Below, in pieces: positions 41,498 to 50,348 of a stretch of 64,000 bases of DNA. The translations under genes were made by a program, and so were the position numbers. Source of the stretch: Rhodopseudomonas faecalis (GTDB lineage: Bacteria > Pseudomonadota > Alphaproteobacteria > Rhizobiales > Xanthobacteraceae); contig NZ_QJTI01000002.1 of NCBI RefSeq assembly GCF_003217325.1, positions 1 to 64,000 of the forward strand. The letters run 5' to 3'. Within the stretch, counting starts at the first letter, position 1, and the number at the start of each line of letters is the position of its first letter. The notes beneath the pieces are model-generated. The model did not search any database. It was given only the letters and a program-made list of their open reading frames with translations, and was not told the origin of the DNA.

Positions 41498-44400
41498 ATG
41501 GTCATCACCGATATCTTCATCAAGCGGCCGGTGCTGTCGCTGGTGGTCAGCATGCTGATCCTGCTGATCGGCTTCAAGGCCGCCACCAGCCTGCCGATCC
41601 GTCAGTATCCGAAACTGTCCAACACCGTGGTGACCATCACCACCAACTATCCTGGCGCGTCGCCGGAGCTGATGCAGGGCTTCATCACCACGCCGATCGA
41701 GCAGGCGGTGGCGGCAGCCGAGGGCATCGATTACCTGACCTCGTCCTCGACCCAGGGCCAGAGCCTGATCTCGGCCTATATCAAGCTCAATGTCGATCCG
41801 AACCAAGCGCTCACCGAGGTGCTGTCCAAGGTCAATTCGGTCAAATATCTGATCCCGAAGGAAGCCAACGACCCGATCATCTTGAAATCGACCGGCCAGA
41901 CCACGGCGGTGATGTATGTCGGCTTCTACAGCGACGAGCTGTCCGGTTCGGCGATATCCGATTATCTGACGCGCGTCGTGCAGCCGATCCTGTCCACGGT
42001 GGATGGGGTTGCCTCGGTGGACATCTATGGCGGCCAGACCTTTGCGATGCGGATCTGGCTCGATCCGGTGCGGATGAGCGGGCGCGGCGTTTCGCCCGAA
42101 GATGTCGCCGCCGCGATCCGCGCCAACAATTATCAGGCGGCGGCCGGTCAGACCAAAGGCTATTTCATCGTCTCGAACGTCACCACCAACACCGATCTGC
42201 AGAACGTCGACCAGTTCAAACGCATGACGGTGAAGTCGAAAGATGGTGGCTTCGTCCGGCTGGAAGACGTCGCCACCGTGGAGTTGGCGGCGCAAAGCGC
42301 CGATTCCACCGTCAGCCTGTCCGGCGAGCGCGCGATCTTCATCGGCATTCAGGCGACCCCGCAGGGTAACCCGCTCAACATTGTCACCGGCGTGCGCAAG
42401 CTGTTCCCGGACATCGAGCGCAACCTGCCGCCTTCCTTGAAGATGAAGGTGTCGTACGACTCCACCAAATTCATCCGGTCGTCGATCGACGAGGTCGAAA
42501 AAACCCTGCTCGAAGCCATCCTGATCGTGGTGGTGGTGATCTTCCTGTTCCTGGCGTCGATCCGCTCGGTGGTGATCCCGGTGGTGACGATCCCGCTATC
42601 GCTGATCGGCGTCTGTACGCTGATGCTGGCGCTGGGATTCAGCATCAATCTGTTGACGCTATTGGCGATGGTGCTGGCGATCGGTCTCGTGGTCGACGAC
42701 GCCATCGTGGTGGTCGAGAACATTCATCGACACCTGGAGGAGGGCAAGTCGCCAGTCCAGGCGTCATTGGTCGGCGCGCGCGAAATCGTCGGGCCGGTGA
42801 TCTCGATGACGATCACGCTGGCGGCGGTGTACGCGCCGATCGGCTTCCTTGGCGGTCTGACCGGCGCGCTGTTCCGCGAATTCGCGTTCACGCTGGCCGG
42901 CGCGGTGATCGTGTCCGGCGTGATCGCGCTGACGCTGTCGCCGATGATGTGCTCGCTGCTGCTCAAGCCGCATGGCCAGGGCAAGTTCGCGGGCAAGGTC
43001 GACCGGTTCTTCTCGGGGCTGACGCGCTGGTATGGCCGGCAGCTCGATCGCTCGCTCGACTATCGTCCGGTCACCGCGCTGTTTGCGGTCACCGTGCTCG
43101 GCCTGGTCGGCTTCATGTATATGAACACCTCCAAGGAACTCGCTCCGGAAGAGGATCAGGGCATTCTGTTCTCGGTGATCAAGGCGCCGAAATACGCCAA
43201 TATCGACTATGCCGACTATTATGGTCGCAAGGTCGACGACGTGCTGGCCGCCTTCCCCGAAACCGAGCAGCGCTTTGCGATCAACGGCACCTCCGGGCCC
43301 AGCAACGGCATCGCCGGCATGCTGCTCAAGCCTTGGGATGAGCGCGAGCGCTCGTCGATCAAGCTCAAGCCGCTGGTGCAGAAGGAGCTTGCCAAGATCG
43401 AGGGCGTCAGCGTCTTCACCTTCAATCTGCCGCCGCTGCCCGGCGGCCCCGGCGGTCTGCCGATCCAGATGGTGATCAACACCACGGCCGGCTATCAGTC
43501 GGTCTATGAGGAAATGGCGAAGCTGAAGGATGCGGCCCGCAAGAGCGGTCTGTTCATCGTCGCCGACAGCGATCTCGACTTCAATCAGCCGGTGGTGCGG
43601 GTCAAGATCGACCGCACCAAGGCCAATGAACTCGGCATCTCGATGGCGCAGATCGGCGGCGCGCTGTCGACGCTGCTCGGCGGCAATTACGTCAACCGCT
43701 TCAACCTGGAAGGCCGCTCGTATCAGGTGATACCGCAGGTGCCGCGCACGCTGCGCATTTCGCCTGAAGCGCTCGACGATTTCTATGTGGCGACCAATAC
43801 CGGCCAGCAGGTGCGGCTCTCGACCGTGGTGACCATCGAAACCGCGACCGATCCGAATGCGCTGACCCGGTTCAACCAGCTGAATTCGGCGACCTTCCAG
43901 GCGGTGCCGATGCCGGGTGTCACGGTCGGCGCGGCGGTGGAGTTCTTGGAGCAGCAGGCCAAGAATCTGCCGACCGGCTACAACCACGACTATCTCGCCG
44001 ATGCCCGCCAATATGTGCAGGAAGGCAACCAGCTGGCCATCACCTTCGGCTTCGCGCTGATCGTGATCTTCCTGGTGCTGGCGGCGCAGTTCGAGAGCTT
44101 GCGTGACCCGCTGGTGATCATGATCAGCGTGCCGATGGCGGTGCTGGGCGCGTTGATCCCGCTGTTCTTCGGGGTCGCCACCATCAACATCTACACCCAG
44201 GTCGGGCTACTGACGCTGGTCGGCCTGATCAGCAAGCACGGCATCCTGATGGTGGAATTCGCGCGCGAATTGCAGCTCAAGGAAGGGCTCGACAAGCGTT
44301 CGGCGATCGAGATGGCGGCGCGGGTCCGGCTGCGGCCGATCCTGATGACCACCGCGGCGATGGTCACCGGCCTCATTCCGCTGCTCACCGCGAGCGGCGC

Positions 44401-44593
44401 GGGTGCGGCCAGCCGGTTCTCGATCGGTCTGGTGGTGGTGGCCGGCATGTCGATCGGCACGCTGTTCACGCTGTTCGTGCTGCCGGCGGTTTACGTGGCG
44501 ATCGGCACCGATCACCGCGCTGACGCCGAGTCGAAGCGCAATCAGGAGATTGCCGATTTCGAAGTGGGCGGCTCGACGTTGAAGGCGACCTGA
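41498..44593 (+). CDS. RND multidrug efflux transporter (AcrB/MexF-like)
   Basis: A 1031-residue inner-membrane RND pump starting MVITDIFIKRPVLSLVVSML, preceded by AAAGGAG. Two repeats of six helices and two large periplasmic loops are visible. Proton-relay acidic residues lie in AIGLVVDDAIVVVENIHRHLEEGKS (paired Asp), and the HAE1 marker MTITLAAVYAPIGFLGGLTG is intact. It should export drugs or organic solutes together with the adaptor upstream. No outer-membrane factor gene follows, so a TolC-like channel must be supplied from elsewhere. Operon ends at a strong terminator at 44631. Confidence 0.95.
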   Translation: MVITDIFIKRPVLSLVVSMLILLIGFKAATSLPIRQYPKLSNTVVTITTNYPGASPELMQGFITTPIEQAVAAAEGIDYLTSSSTQGQSLISAYIKLNVDPNQALTEVLSKVNSVKYLIPKEANDPIILKSTGQTTAVMYVGFYSDELSGSAISDYLTRVVQPILSTVDGVASVDIYGGQTFAMRIWLDPVRMSGRGVSPEDVAAAIRANNYQAAAGQTKGYFIVSNVTTNTDLQNVDQFKRMTVKSKDGGFVRLEDVATVELAAQSADSTVSLSGERAIFIGIQATPQGNPLNIVTGVRKLFPDIERNLPPSLKMKVSYDSTKFIRSSIDEVEKTLLEAILIVVVVIFLFLASIRSVVIPVVTIPLSLIGVCTLMLALGFSINLLTLLAMVLAIGLVVDDAIVVVENIHRHLEEGKSPVQASLVGAREIVGPVISMTITLAAVYAPIGFLGGLTGALFREFAFTLAGAVIVSGVIALTLSPMMCSLLLKPHGQGKFAGKVDRFFSGLTRWYGRQLDRSLDYRPVTALFAVTVLGLVGFMYMNTSKELAPEEDQGILFSVIKAPKYANIDYADYYGRKVDDVLAAFPETEQRFAINGTSGPSNGIAGMLLKPWDERERSSIKLKPLVQKELAKIEGVSVFTFNLPPLPGGPGGLPIQMVINTTAGYQSVYEEMAKLKDAARKSGLFIVADSDLDFNQPVVRVKIDRTKANELGISMAQIGGALSTLLGGNYVNRFNLEGRSYQVIPQVPRTLRISPEALDDFYVATNTGQQVRLSTVVTIETATDPNALTRFNQLNSATFQAVPMPGVTVGAAVEFLEQQAKNLPTGYNHDYLADARQYVQEGNQLAITFGFALIVIFLVLAAQFESLRDPLVIMISVPMAVLGALIPLFFGVATINIYTQVGLLTLVGLISKHGILMVEFARELQLKEGLDKRSAIEMAARVRLRPILMTTAAMVTGLIPLLTASGAGAASRFSIGLVVVAGMSIGTLFTLFVLPAVYVAIGTDHRADAESKRNQEIADFEVGGSTLKAT

Positions 44594-44630
44594 GCGCGTC
44601 GCGACAAGTCACGACGAAGCTGATAGTACT

Positions 44631-44669
44631 AAACGCCGCGACGCGAACAGCGATCGCGGCGTTTTTTTT
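44631..44669 (+). terminator. Rho-independent terminator of the RND operon
   Basis: AAACGCCGCG pairs with CGCGGCGTTT (10 bp) around a 14-nt loop, followed by a run of eight T. It lies 38 bp after the RND gene stop and 27 bp before the next start. Confidence 0.92.
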
Positions 44670-44695
44670 GGAAGCAGAAAGGTGGGCAGGCGATC

Positions 44696-45946
44696 ATGAC
44701 CACGCATAAGACCGACGTCATCGTGCTGGGGGCCGGCGTTGTCGGCGTCAGCGCCGCGCTGCATCTGCAGCAGCGTGGCCGTGCGGTGGTGCTGGTCGAT
44801 CGGCAGCAGCCCGGCGAGGGCACCAGCTACGGCAATGCCGGGCTGATCGAGAACGCCTCGGTGATCCCCTATATGTTTCCGCGCGATCTGCGCCATCTGC
44901 TGCGCTATGCGCTCAATCGCACCGCGGATGTCCATTACCGGCTCAGCGATGCGCCAAGTTTTGTGCCCTGGCTGGTACGTTATTTTCTCGCATCGTCGCC
45001 GGAAGGCACGATGCGCAGCGCGATGGCCGCGCTGCCCTTGATCAAGCGCAGCCTCATCGAGCATGAGGCGCTGATCGCGCAGGCTGGCGTGCCGGAGCTG
45101 CTGCGCTACACCGGCTGGATCAAGCTGTTTCGCTCCGAGGCGTCGCTCGCCAAGGCGTTGGACGAGCTTGAGACCGCGCGCGGTCTTGGCGTTGATGGCA
45201 CGGTGCTCGATCCGGCAGCGATCGCCGCGCGCGAGCCGCTGCTGCGCGGTTCGTTTACCGGCGGCATTCATTGGCCGACACCCGGCTTCATCCCCGATCC
45301 TGGCGGGCTGGTGCGCGCTTACGCCGATCTGTTCGAGCGGCGCGGCGGCCGTGTGCTGCTCGGCGATGCCGCAACGCTCGAAGGCGCGCGCGATGGCTGG
45401 CGCATCGCGCAGCCCGATGGCGCGCTTTCGGCGCGCGACGTGGTGGTCGCGCTCGGGCCGTGGTCGGATCAGGTGTTCCGGCCGCTCGGCTACCGGATTC
45501 CGCTGGGCGTCAAGCGCGGCTATCACCAGCATCTCAAGCCGCGCGACAATGCGGTGTTGCGTCATCCGGTGCTGGATGCCGATCGCGGCTATCTGCTGGC
45601 GCCGATGAATCGCGGCATTCGCCTGACCACCGGCGCTGAATTCGCTCGCCGTGATGCGCCGCCGACGCCGGTGCAGATTGCGCGCACCGTGCCGCTGGCG
45701 CGCGAGCTGTTCCCGCTCGGCGAAGCGATCGAGCCACAACCCTGGCTCGGCGCGCGGCCCTGTCTGCCCGACATGCTGCCGGTAATCGGCCGCGCGCCGC
45801 GCCATCCCGGGCTGTGGTTTGATTTCGGTCACCAGCATCACGGTTTGACCTTGGGCCCGGCGACCGGGCGGCTGCTCGCCGAGCTGATGACCGGCGAAAC
45901 GCCGTTCGCCGATCCCGCGCCATTCGCCGCGGAGCGGTTCAGCTGA
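44696..45946 (+). CDS. DadA-like FAD-dependent amino acid oxidoreductase
   Basis: A 416-residue D-amino-acid dehydrogenase-type (DAO) flavoprotein. ADP-binding motif VIVLGAGVVGVSAALHLQQRG at the N-terminus, the SYGNAGLIENASV motif of DadA, and the C-terminal GLWFDFGHQHHGLTLGPATGRL where the FAD and substrate carboxylate are held. It would oxidise a D-amino acid, proline-like or sarcosine-like substrate to the oxo acid and ammonia with electrons to the respiratory chain. Single gene, so the exact substrate is not inferable. Confidence 0.88.
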   Translation: MTTHKTDVIVLGAGVVGVSAALHLQQRGRAVVLVDRQQPGEGTSYGNAGLIENASVIPYMFPRDLRHLLRYALNRTADVHYRLSDAPSFVPWLVRYFLASSPEGTMRSAMAALPLIKRSLIEHEALIAQAGVPELLRYTGWIKLFRSEASLAKALDELETARGLGVDGTVLDPAAIAAREPLLRGSFTGGIHWPTPGFIPDPGGLVRAYADLFERRGGRVLLGDAATLEGARDGWRIAQPDGALSARDVVVALGPWSDQVFRPLGYRIPLGVKRGYHQHLKPRDNAVLRHPVLDADRGYLLAPMNRGIRLTTGAEFARRDAPPTPVQIARTVPLARELFPLGEAIEPQPWLGARPCLPDMLPVIGRAPRHPGLWFDFGHQHHGLTLGPATGRLLAELMTGETPFADPAPFAAERFS

Positions 45947-46046
45947 CGGCATGCGGCGGCGCTTGCATCGTGTGGCGCGTCGCGGCGATACTCATTCGGT
46001 CACGGCTCGATCATGCGTGACACGAAGCTGACAGTCAGGAGCCGAC

Positions 46047-46313
46047 ATGAAAGTTAACGTTGAGATCGAGTGCACGCCGCAGGAGGCTCGCGCGTTTTTC
46101 GGCCTACCGGATGTGCAGCCGATGCAGACGGCGGTGATGGAGAAACTGCAGCATCAGGTGACGGCCAATCTCGACAAGGTGTCGCCGGAAGCGCTGATCC
46201 AGAGCTGGTTCACTTTCGACCCGAAGATCGCCGAACGGTTCCAGGACATGTTCATTACCATGGCGGGACTTGGCAGCGGGCTCGGCACCGGGCTCACCAA
46301 GGATAAGAAGTAG
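46047..46313 (+). CDS. DUF6489 family protein
   Basis: An 88-residue protein starting MKVNVEIECTPQEARAFFGL and containing the DVQPMQTAVMEKLQHQ motif, followed by a hydrophobic segment FQDMFITMAGLGSGLGTGL. It matches DUF6489, small proteins found next to phasin and hydrolase genes in alphaproteobacteria. AGGAG lies 5 bp before the ATG. It lies 20 bp before an alpha/beta hydrolase gene and is probably cotranscribed with it. Confidence 0.8.
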   Translation: MKVNVEIECTPQEARAFFGLPDVQPMQTAVMEKLQHQVTANLDKVSPEALIQSWFTFDPKIAERFQDMFITMAGLGSGLGTGLTKDKK

Positions 46314-46332
46314 CGAGCGCACGGCGCCATTG

Positions 46333-47112
46333 ATGTCGGATAGCAGTTCACTGCCGCTGCAGCCGCCGAGCTTGGGTCTGTTGCTGGCCGAAGCGCGCAG
46401 CGTGCTCGAGCTCAATGCCAGCCTGCTGCTGGCGCCGCTGTTGCTGCAGGCGCCGCGCGGCGATGGTCATCCCGTGCTGGTGTTGCCGGGCCTGCTGGCC
46501 AGCGATCTGTCCACCGTGCCGATGCGCAAGCTGCTGACGCGGCTCGGCTACCAGAGCATCGGCTGGGATCTCGGCCGCAATCTCGGCGGCGTCTATCGGA
46601 TGCGCGAGCAACTGCGCCAGCGGCTGGAGCAAATTTATGACAGCACCGGGCGCAAGGTCAGTCTGGTCGGCTGGAGTCTCGGCGGGGTCTATGCCCGCGA
46701 TCTGGCGTTGTACCGGCCAGAACTGGTGCGCGCGGTGATCTCACTCGGCTCGCCGTTCAGCGGCGACGTCACCGCCACCAATGCTAAGCGCGTCTATGAG
46801 CTATTGTCCGGCGAGCGGCTCGAGGACATCGACCTTGCCGATATCAAGGCGCTCGGCGGCGATCTGCCGGTGCCGACCTCCTCGATCTATTCCCGTACCG
46901 ACGGCATCGTGAACTGGCGCACCAGCCTGCTGCGCCCCTCGGCCACCGCCGAGAACATCGAGGTGCATCTCGCCAGCCATATCGGCCTGGTGGTCAATCC
47001 GGCGGTGCTGTGGGCTATCGCCGATCGGCTGGCCCAGCCGGAGGGCAGCTTCTATCCGTTCGATCGCACCGGGCCATTTGCATTGGCCTACGCCGCGCCT
47101 CTGATGGAGTGA
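46333..47112 (+). CDS. Alpha/beta hydrolase (lipase-like)
   Basis: A 259-residue hydrolase. Nucleophile Ser115 in SLVGWSLGGVYARDLA and the oxyanion-side LVLPGLLASDLS are typical; the His is probably in EVHLASHIGLVVNP, and the acid in YSRTDGIVNWR. Start set at MSDSSSLPLQ; a start upstream would overlap DUF6489 and is less likely. The neighbourhood (DUF6489 before, phasin after) suggests a polyester or lipid granule substrate, which is inference only. Confidence 0.82.
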   Translation: MSDSSSLPLQPPSLGLLLAEARSVLELNASLLLAPLLLQAPRGDGHPVLVLPGLLASDLSTVPMRKLLTRLGYQSIGWDLGRNLGGVYRMREQLRQRLEQIYDSTGRKVSLVGWSLGGVYARDLALYRPELVRAVISLGSPFSGDVTATNAKRVYELLSGERLEDIDLADIKALGGDLPVPTSSIYSRTDGIVNWRTSLLRPSATAENIEVHLASHIGLVVNPAVLWAIADRLAQPEGSFYPFDRTGPFALAYAAPLME

Positions 47113-47272
47113 TGCGCAACCATAGCGCGCGAAATTTCAGCTACTCACGTTTTAGTGAATATTGCGCCGCGGAATATGTTGCATTGCACAAAATCCCGTG
47201 AGATATTTTTCGAGCCCGCATCTGCGTATTTTTCGCGGGGAGCAGTAATTCTCAATCGAGGGTGGGAAGCTC

Positions 47273-47761
47273 ATGTCCGACGAAAGCAATACCGCCGCTG
47301 ATACCAGCCCGGTGCTGGACGGCGTTAAACAAGCCTTTGCTCCGGTGTCCGAAGCCTTCAAGAACCTGCAAAACCTGCAGGTCCCCGATGCGACCCGTGA
47401 TTTCTTCAAGCGCACCGCCACCAACGGCAAGGAACGTACGGCCGATCTTCATACCAACGCCGAGAAGGTCACCACCGCGATCGAGACCGCGGTCACGAGT
47501 CAAGTCGCCGAGGCCGCCAAGCTGACCCGCTCGATCCAGGAGGCGTTCTTTCAGGATGCCGATGCGTTCTTCTCCGGGATTGATCGGCTTGCTTCGGCCA
47601 AATCGCTCAACGAGGCGGTGCAAATCCAGTCCGATCTGCTGCGAAGCCACAGCGAGGTGCTGATGGCGCGCGCCAAGCACTCCACCGACTATGTCGGCAA
47701 GCTGTTCACCGACGGTGCCAAGACCGCGCAGGACAATTTTAGCCGGATCTATAGCCGCTAA
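47273..47761 (+). CDS. Phasin family protein
   Basis: A 162-residue amphipathic helical protein of the phasin (PF09361-type) family; TRDFFKRTATNGKERTADLHT, TRSIQEAFFQDADAFFSGIDRLASAKSLNEAVQIQSD and the SHSEVLMARAKHSTDYVGKLF repeat pattern support this. Phasins coat polyhydroxyalkanoate granules. Its own promoter probably lies in the AT-rich 160 bp upstream, which contains adjacent TTGCA copies (47179-47188). A hairpin with a T-tract follows the gene. No PHA synthase gene is in the window. Confidence 0.88.
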   Translation: MSDESNTAADTSPVLDGVKQAFAPVSEAFKNLQNLQVPDATRDFFKRTATNGKERTADLHTNAEKVTTAIETAVTSQVAEAAKLTRSIQEAFFQDADAFFSGIDRLASAKSLNEAVQIQSDLLRSHSEVLMARAKHSTDYVGKLFTDGAKTAQDNFSRIYSR

Positions 47762-47788
47762 CAGGCGCTGCCACCGCGAATGATCTGA

Positions 47789-47816
47789 GGCCCGCTGCTG
47801 CTGCTGCGGGCCTTTT
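47789..47816 (+). terminator. Terminator of the phasin gene
   Basis: GGCCCGC (47789-47795) pairs with GCGGGCC (47806-47812), the loop is CTG repeats, and TTTT follows. It lies 28 bp after the phasin stop. Confidence 0.8.
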
Positions 47817-48188
47817 GATTCTGCATCATTCAGCATCCATGTCGCCGCGGTGGCATCGCAGGGCGCGATCTGGCAGGCTTTGCGTCGGCTCCAATCAGAA
47901 CCGGTCTGGATCTGATTGCTGCTGTGATCCTGGCAACAGATAGCCAACAGTTAGCGAAGAGTTGTTGCGATGTCGTCGACTTCATCCCTGCCGCGGGCGA
48001 CCGAGGCGCGCTGCGTGCGTCTTCACGCCAAGGCCGCCGATTATGCTGCGATCGCGCCGGTGATCAGAACACGCTTGCCGCGCAGCTGCAGCTCCATGCC
48101 CCCCTGATGATGTCGCCAGTGTAGCGAACGTCGGCGCATCGGAAAGAGTGCCACGCGGCAATCTGAACGCAGATCGGTGGCGCCGCGG
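47817..48188. other. Intergenic region without recognised features
   Basis: After the phasin terminator about 370 bp reach to a convergent gene. A short plus-strand open frame around 47924-48124 has no recognisable content or ribosome-binding site. I see no repeat family, RNA gene or promoter here. Confidence 0.5.
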
Positions 48189-49004
48189 TTACTTGCTGCT
48201 GGCCGGGCGGCGCACCGTGGGTTTCAGCTGCGTCGGCGGCTTGAGCAGCAGCCGTCGCCGTTGTCCAAGCCGCGGCCGCACCAGCTTGCGCGGCTTGAGC
48301 GCGATCATCGGGGTGTCGGGCTTGCGGCTCGGCAGCGGATGCAACATCCAGGCCGATGGTTTGGCCGGTTTGCGGCCACGGCGCTTGCTGGTGTCGCGCG
48401 CGGCCGCGCCGAACCGGCGGGGCCGCAGCGGCGGGCGCCGCAGCTTCTGCCGCTTCAGCGGTCGATAGGCGGCACGTTTCCCCGCGCTGGTGCCGCCGCC
48501 CGCTGTCGAGCTTGGTGCTGATCCTGATCCTGATCCTGATCCTGGTCCTGATCCTGCGTCTGGCTGGGCGCGCGTCGGCGACGCCGGTTGCTCGCTGGTG
48601 GTGGCGCCGGCATCGGGGACGCGGGCGTAACGTGGCGGCGGCCCGCCGCGCCAGATGTCGGACGCATAGAGCACCGCGAAGATCGCCGCGATCGCATAGG
48701 CAAAACTGCGGCTCAGGATCAGCGCGGCGCTCAGCGTCACCAGCGCCACCGCGGTTGACTTGATCAGCTTGCGGTCATCATCAAACAGCGCGGTGAGTTG
48801 CCGCCAATTAGCAGCCGTCCATAGCGGCGGCGCAAAGTTGATACCAAGGGCGCGCCGCGCATTGGCAAAGCCGTGTTCGCGCGCCGTCAGCAAGTACCAG
48901 GCAATCACAAAGGTCAGCAGAAACGCCAAGGTTCCAGAGAGCCCGGCGGCTGCGCCGACAATCATCACCAGTGCAACAGCGAATACCGCAATCCAGTCCT
49001 TCAT
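48189..49004 (-). CDS. Membrane protein with a long basic Pro/Arg/Lys-rich tail
   Basis: A 271-residue protein starting MKDWIAVFAV, chosen because an AGGGGG element lies just upstream; 11 codons earlier is another possible Met. Residues 2-40 hold two hydrophobic helices and 84-115 a third pair. A glycine-serine linker (151-162, encoded by TGATCC hexanucleotide repeats) leads to a 95-residue tail with about 30 Arg/Lys and many Pro. The tail would be cytoplasmic and strongly cationic, so it may bind nucleic acid or acidic lipid. I recognise no family. Confidence 0.65.
   Translation of the reverse strand: MKDWIAVFAVALVMIVGAAAGLSGTLAFLLTFVIAWYLLTAREHGFANARRALGINFAPPLWTAANWRQLTALFDDDRKLIKSTAVALVTLSAALILSRSFAYAIAAIFAVLYASDIWRGGPPPRYARVPDAGATTSEQPASPTRAQPDAGSGPGSGSGSGSAPSSTAGGGTSAGKRAAYRPLKRQKLRRPPLRPRRFGAAARDTSKRRGRKPAKPSAWMLHPLPSRKPDTPMIALKPRKLVRPRLGQRRRLLLKPPTQLKPTVRRPASSK
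48519..48554. repeat. Hexanucleotide microsatellite inside a coding sequence
   Basis: Six copies of TGATCC (five exact, one TGGTCC) in frame within the membrane-protein gene, coding on the minus strand for Gly-Ser repeats with one Gly-Pro. Because the unit is a multiple of three, changes in copy number only alter linker length. Confidence 0.9.
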
Positions 49005-49187
49005 GTGCACCCCCTGCAAATACGCAAAGTGTGACACGATCGTGGTTCAAGCGATTTGATTCGGATAGCCGGATTGGCGGCTGCCCGCGGTAGCTAATTG
49101 CCAATTTTGCTGTGATTACAACGTTCGCGCGTGCCGTGCGCGGCGCCGCGTTGCTCGTGCGTTCGTCCCCAAGCGACGGCGCGGCCG

Positions 49188-50111
49188 TCAGCTCAGGCTC
49201 TCGGCGACGATCCGCCGGCAGTGCTGCAGCGCGGCCTGCACCAGGTTTTCGCTGGCCTCCGGGGTGCGGAACGCCGAGTGCGCCGACAGCGTGACATTGG
49301 GCAGGCTGGTCAGCGGATGATCGGCCGGCAGCGGCTCGATGCAATAGACATCAAGCCCAGCGTGGCGGATCTGGCCGCTTTGCAGCGCCTCGATCATCGC
49401 ATCCTCATCGACCAGCGCGCCGCGCGCGGTGTTGACCAGCATCGCGCCCGGCTTCATCGCCGCAATGCGCGCGCGCGACAGAAATCCGCGGGTCTCGTCG
49501 GTGAGCAGCAGATGCAGCGACACCACATCGCTTTGCGCCAGCAGCGTATCGATATCGACGAATTCGACGCCGTCATGGCTCTTGGGCGTCCGGTTCCAAG
49601 CCAGCACCTTCATGCCGATGCCAAGCGCCAGCCGCGCCACTTCGGTGCCGATGCCGCCAAAGCCGATCAGGCCGAGCGTCTTACCGGTCAGCTGCACGCC
49701 GTCATCGCGGCGCCACTCGCCGCGGCGCATGGCGCGGTCCATCAGGCCGAGATTGCGGGCGCCAGCCCACATCAGCGCGATCGCGCATTCGGCCACGGCG
49801 GTGTCGCCATAGCCGCGGATCAGATGCACCTGAATGCCAAGCTCGGCGAGTTCTTCCGGATTCATGTAGCTGCGCGCGCCGGTGCCGAGAAAGATCACGT
49901 GCTTGAGGCCGACGCAGCGCCGCGCGATCGCGGTCGGCAAGGCGGTGTGATCAATGATTGCGATCGGCGCGTTGCCGAACAGCACCTGCGGAATTTCCTC
50001 CGGCCGGATGTCGGGATCGCGATGCACGATCAGCGGCAGATCCAGCGGCGTCGGCAGCCGTTCGAACAGGGAGCCCAATGTCTCGCTGGCATCGATGAAA
50101 ACGGCGTGCAC
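49188..50111 (-). CDS. D-2-hydroxyacid dehydrogenase
   Basis: A 307-residue NAD(P)-dependent dehydrogenase. The dinucleotide motif GLIGFGGIGTEVARLALGIG (about 144-163), catalytic Arg in VNTARGALVDE, Glu in DVYCIEPLPADHPL and His in LSAHSAFRTPE are all present in their usual order. It would interconvert a D-2-hydroxy acid and a 2-oxo acid, for example glycerate/hydroxypyruvate or glyoxylate. The hydroxypyruvate-isomerase-like gene about 7 kb downstream hints at the same metabolite class, but no operon joins them. Confidence 0.88.
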   Translation of the reverse strand: MHAVFIDASETLGSLFERLPTPLDLPLIVHRDPDIRPEEIPQVLFGNAPIAIIDHTALPTAIARRCVGLKHVIFLGTGARSYMNPEELAELGIQVHLIRGYGDTAVAECAIALMWAGARNLGLMDRAMRRGEWRRDDGVQLTGKTLGLIGFGGIGTEVARLALGIGMKVLAWNRTPKSHDGVEFVDIDTLLAQSDVVSLHLLLTDETRGFLSRARIAAMKPGAMLVNTARGALVDEDAMIEALQSGQIRHAGLDVYCIEPLPADHPLTSLPNVTLSAHSAFRTPEASENLVQAALQHCRRIVAESLS

Positions 50112-50348
50112 CAGGATCTCCGATCCGCTCGGTATGACTTCAACGGCGTGTCGCCGGTCCGCGATAGCACAGACTTCGCGATAGCACAGACCTGGTCCGG
50201 GCCTGCGCGTCCCGCCGCGTGGCGGTCGCCGGGCAGAACCAGTCTGCAGCTGGCAGTCCGCCGTTAAGGCGCCTTGCGCATGCGACGAGATCCGGGATTC
50301 GCGCCGTGGCCGACGGTGTACCTTGAATGGCGCGCCGCCGCGGCGCCG

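Noticed and set aside
47924-48124. A 66-codon plus-strand open frame in the gap after the phasin gene
   Set aside because: No ribosome-binding site, no recognisable sequence, and it follows a terminator without a visible promoter.
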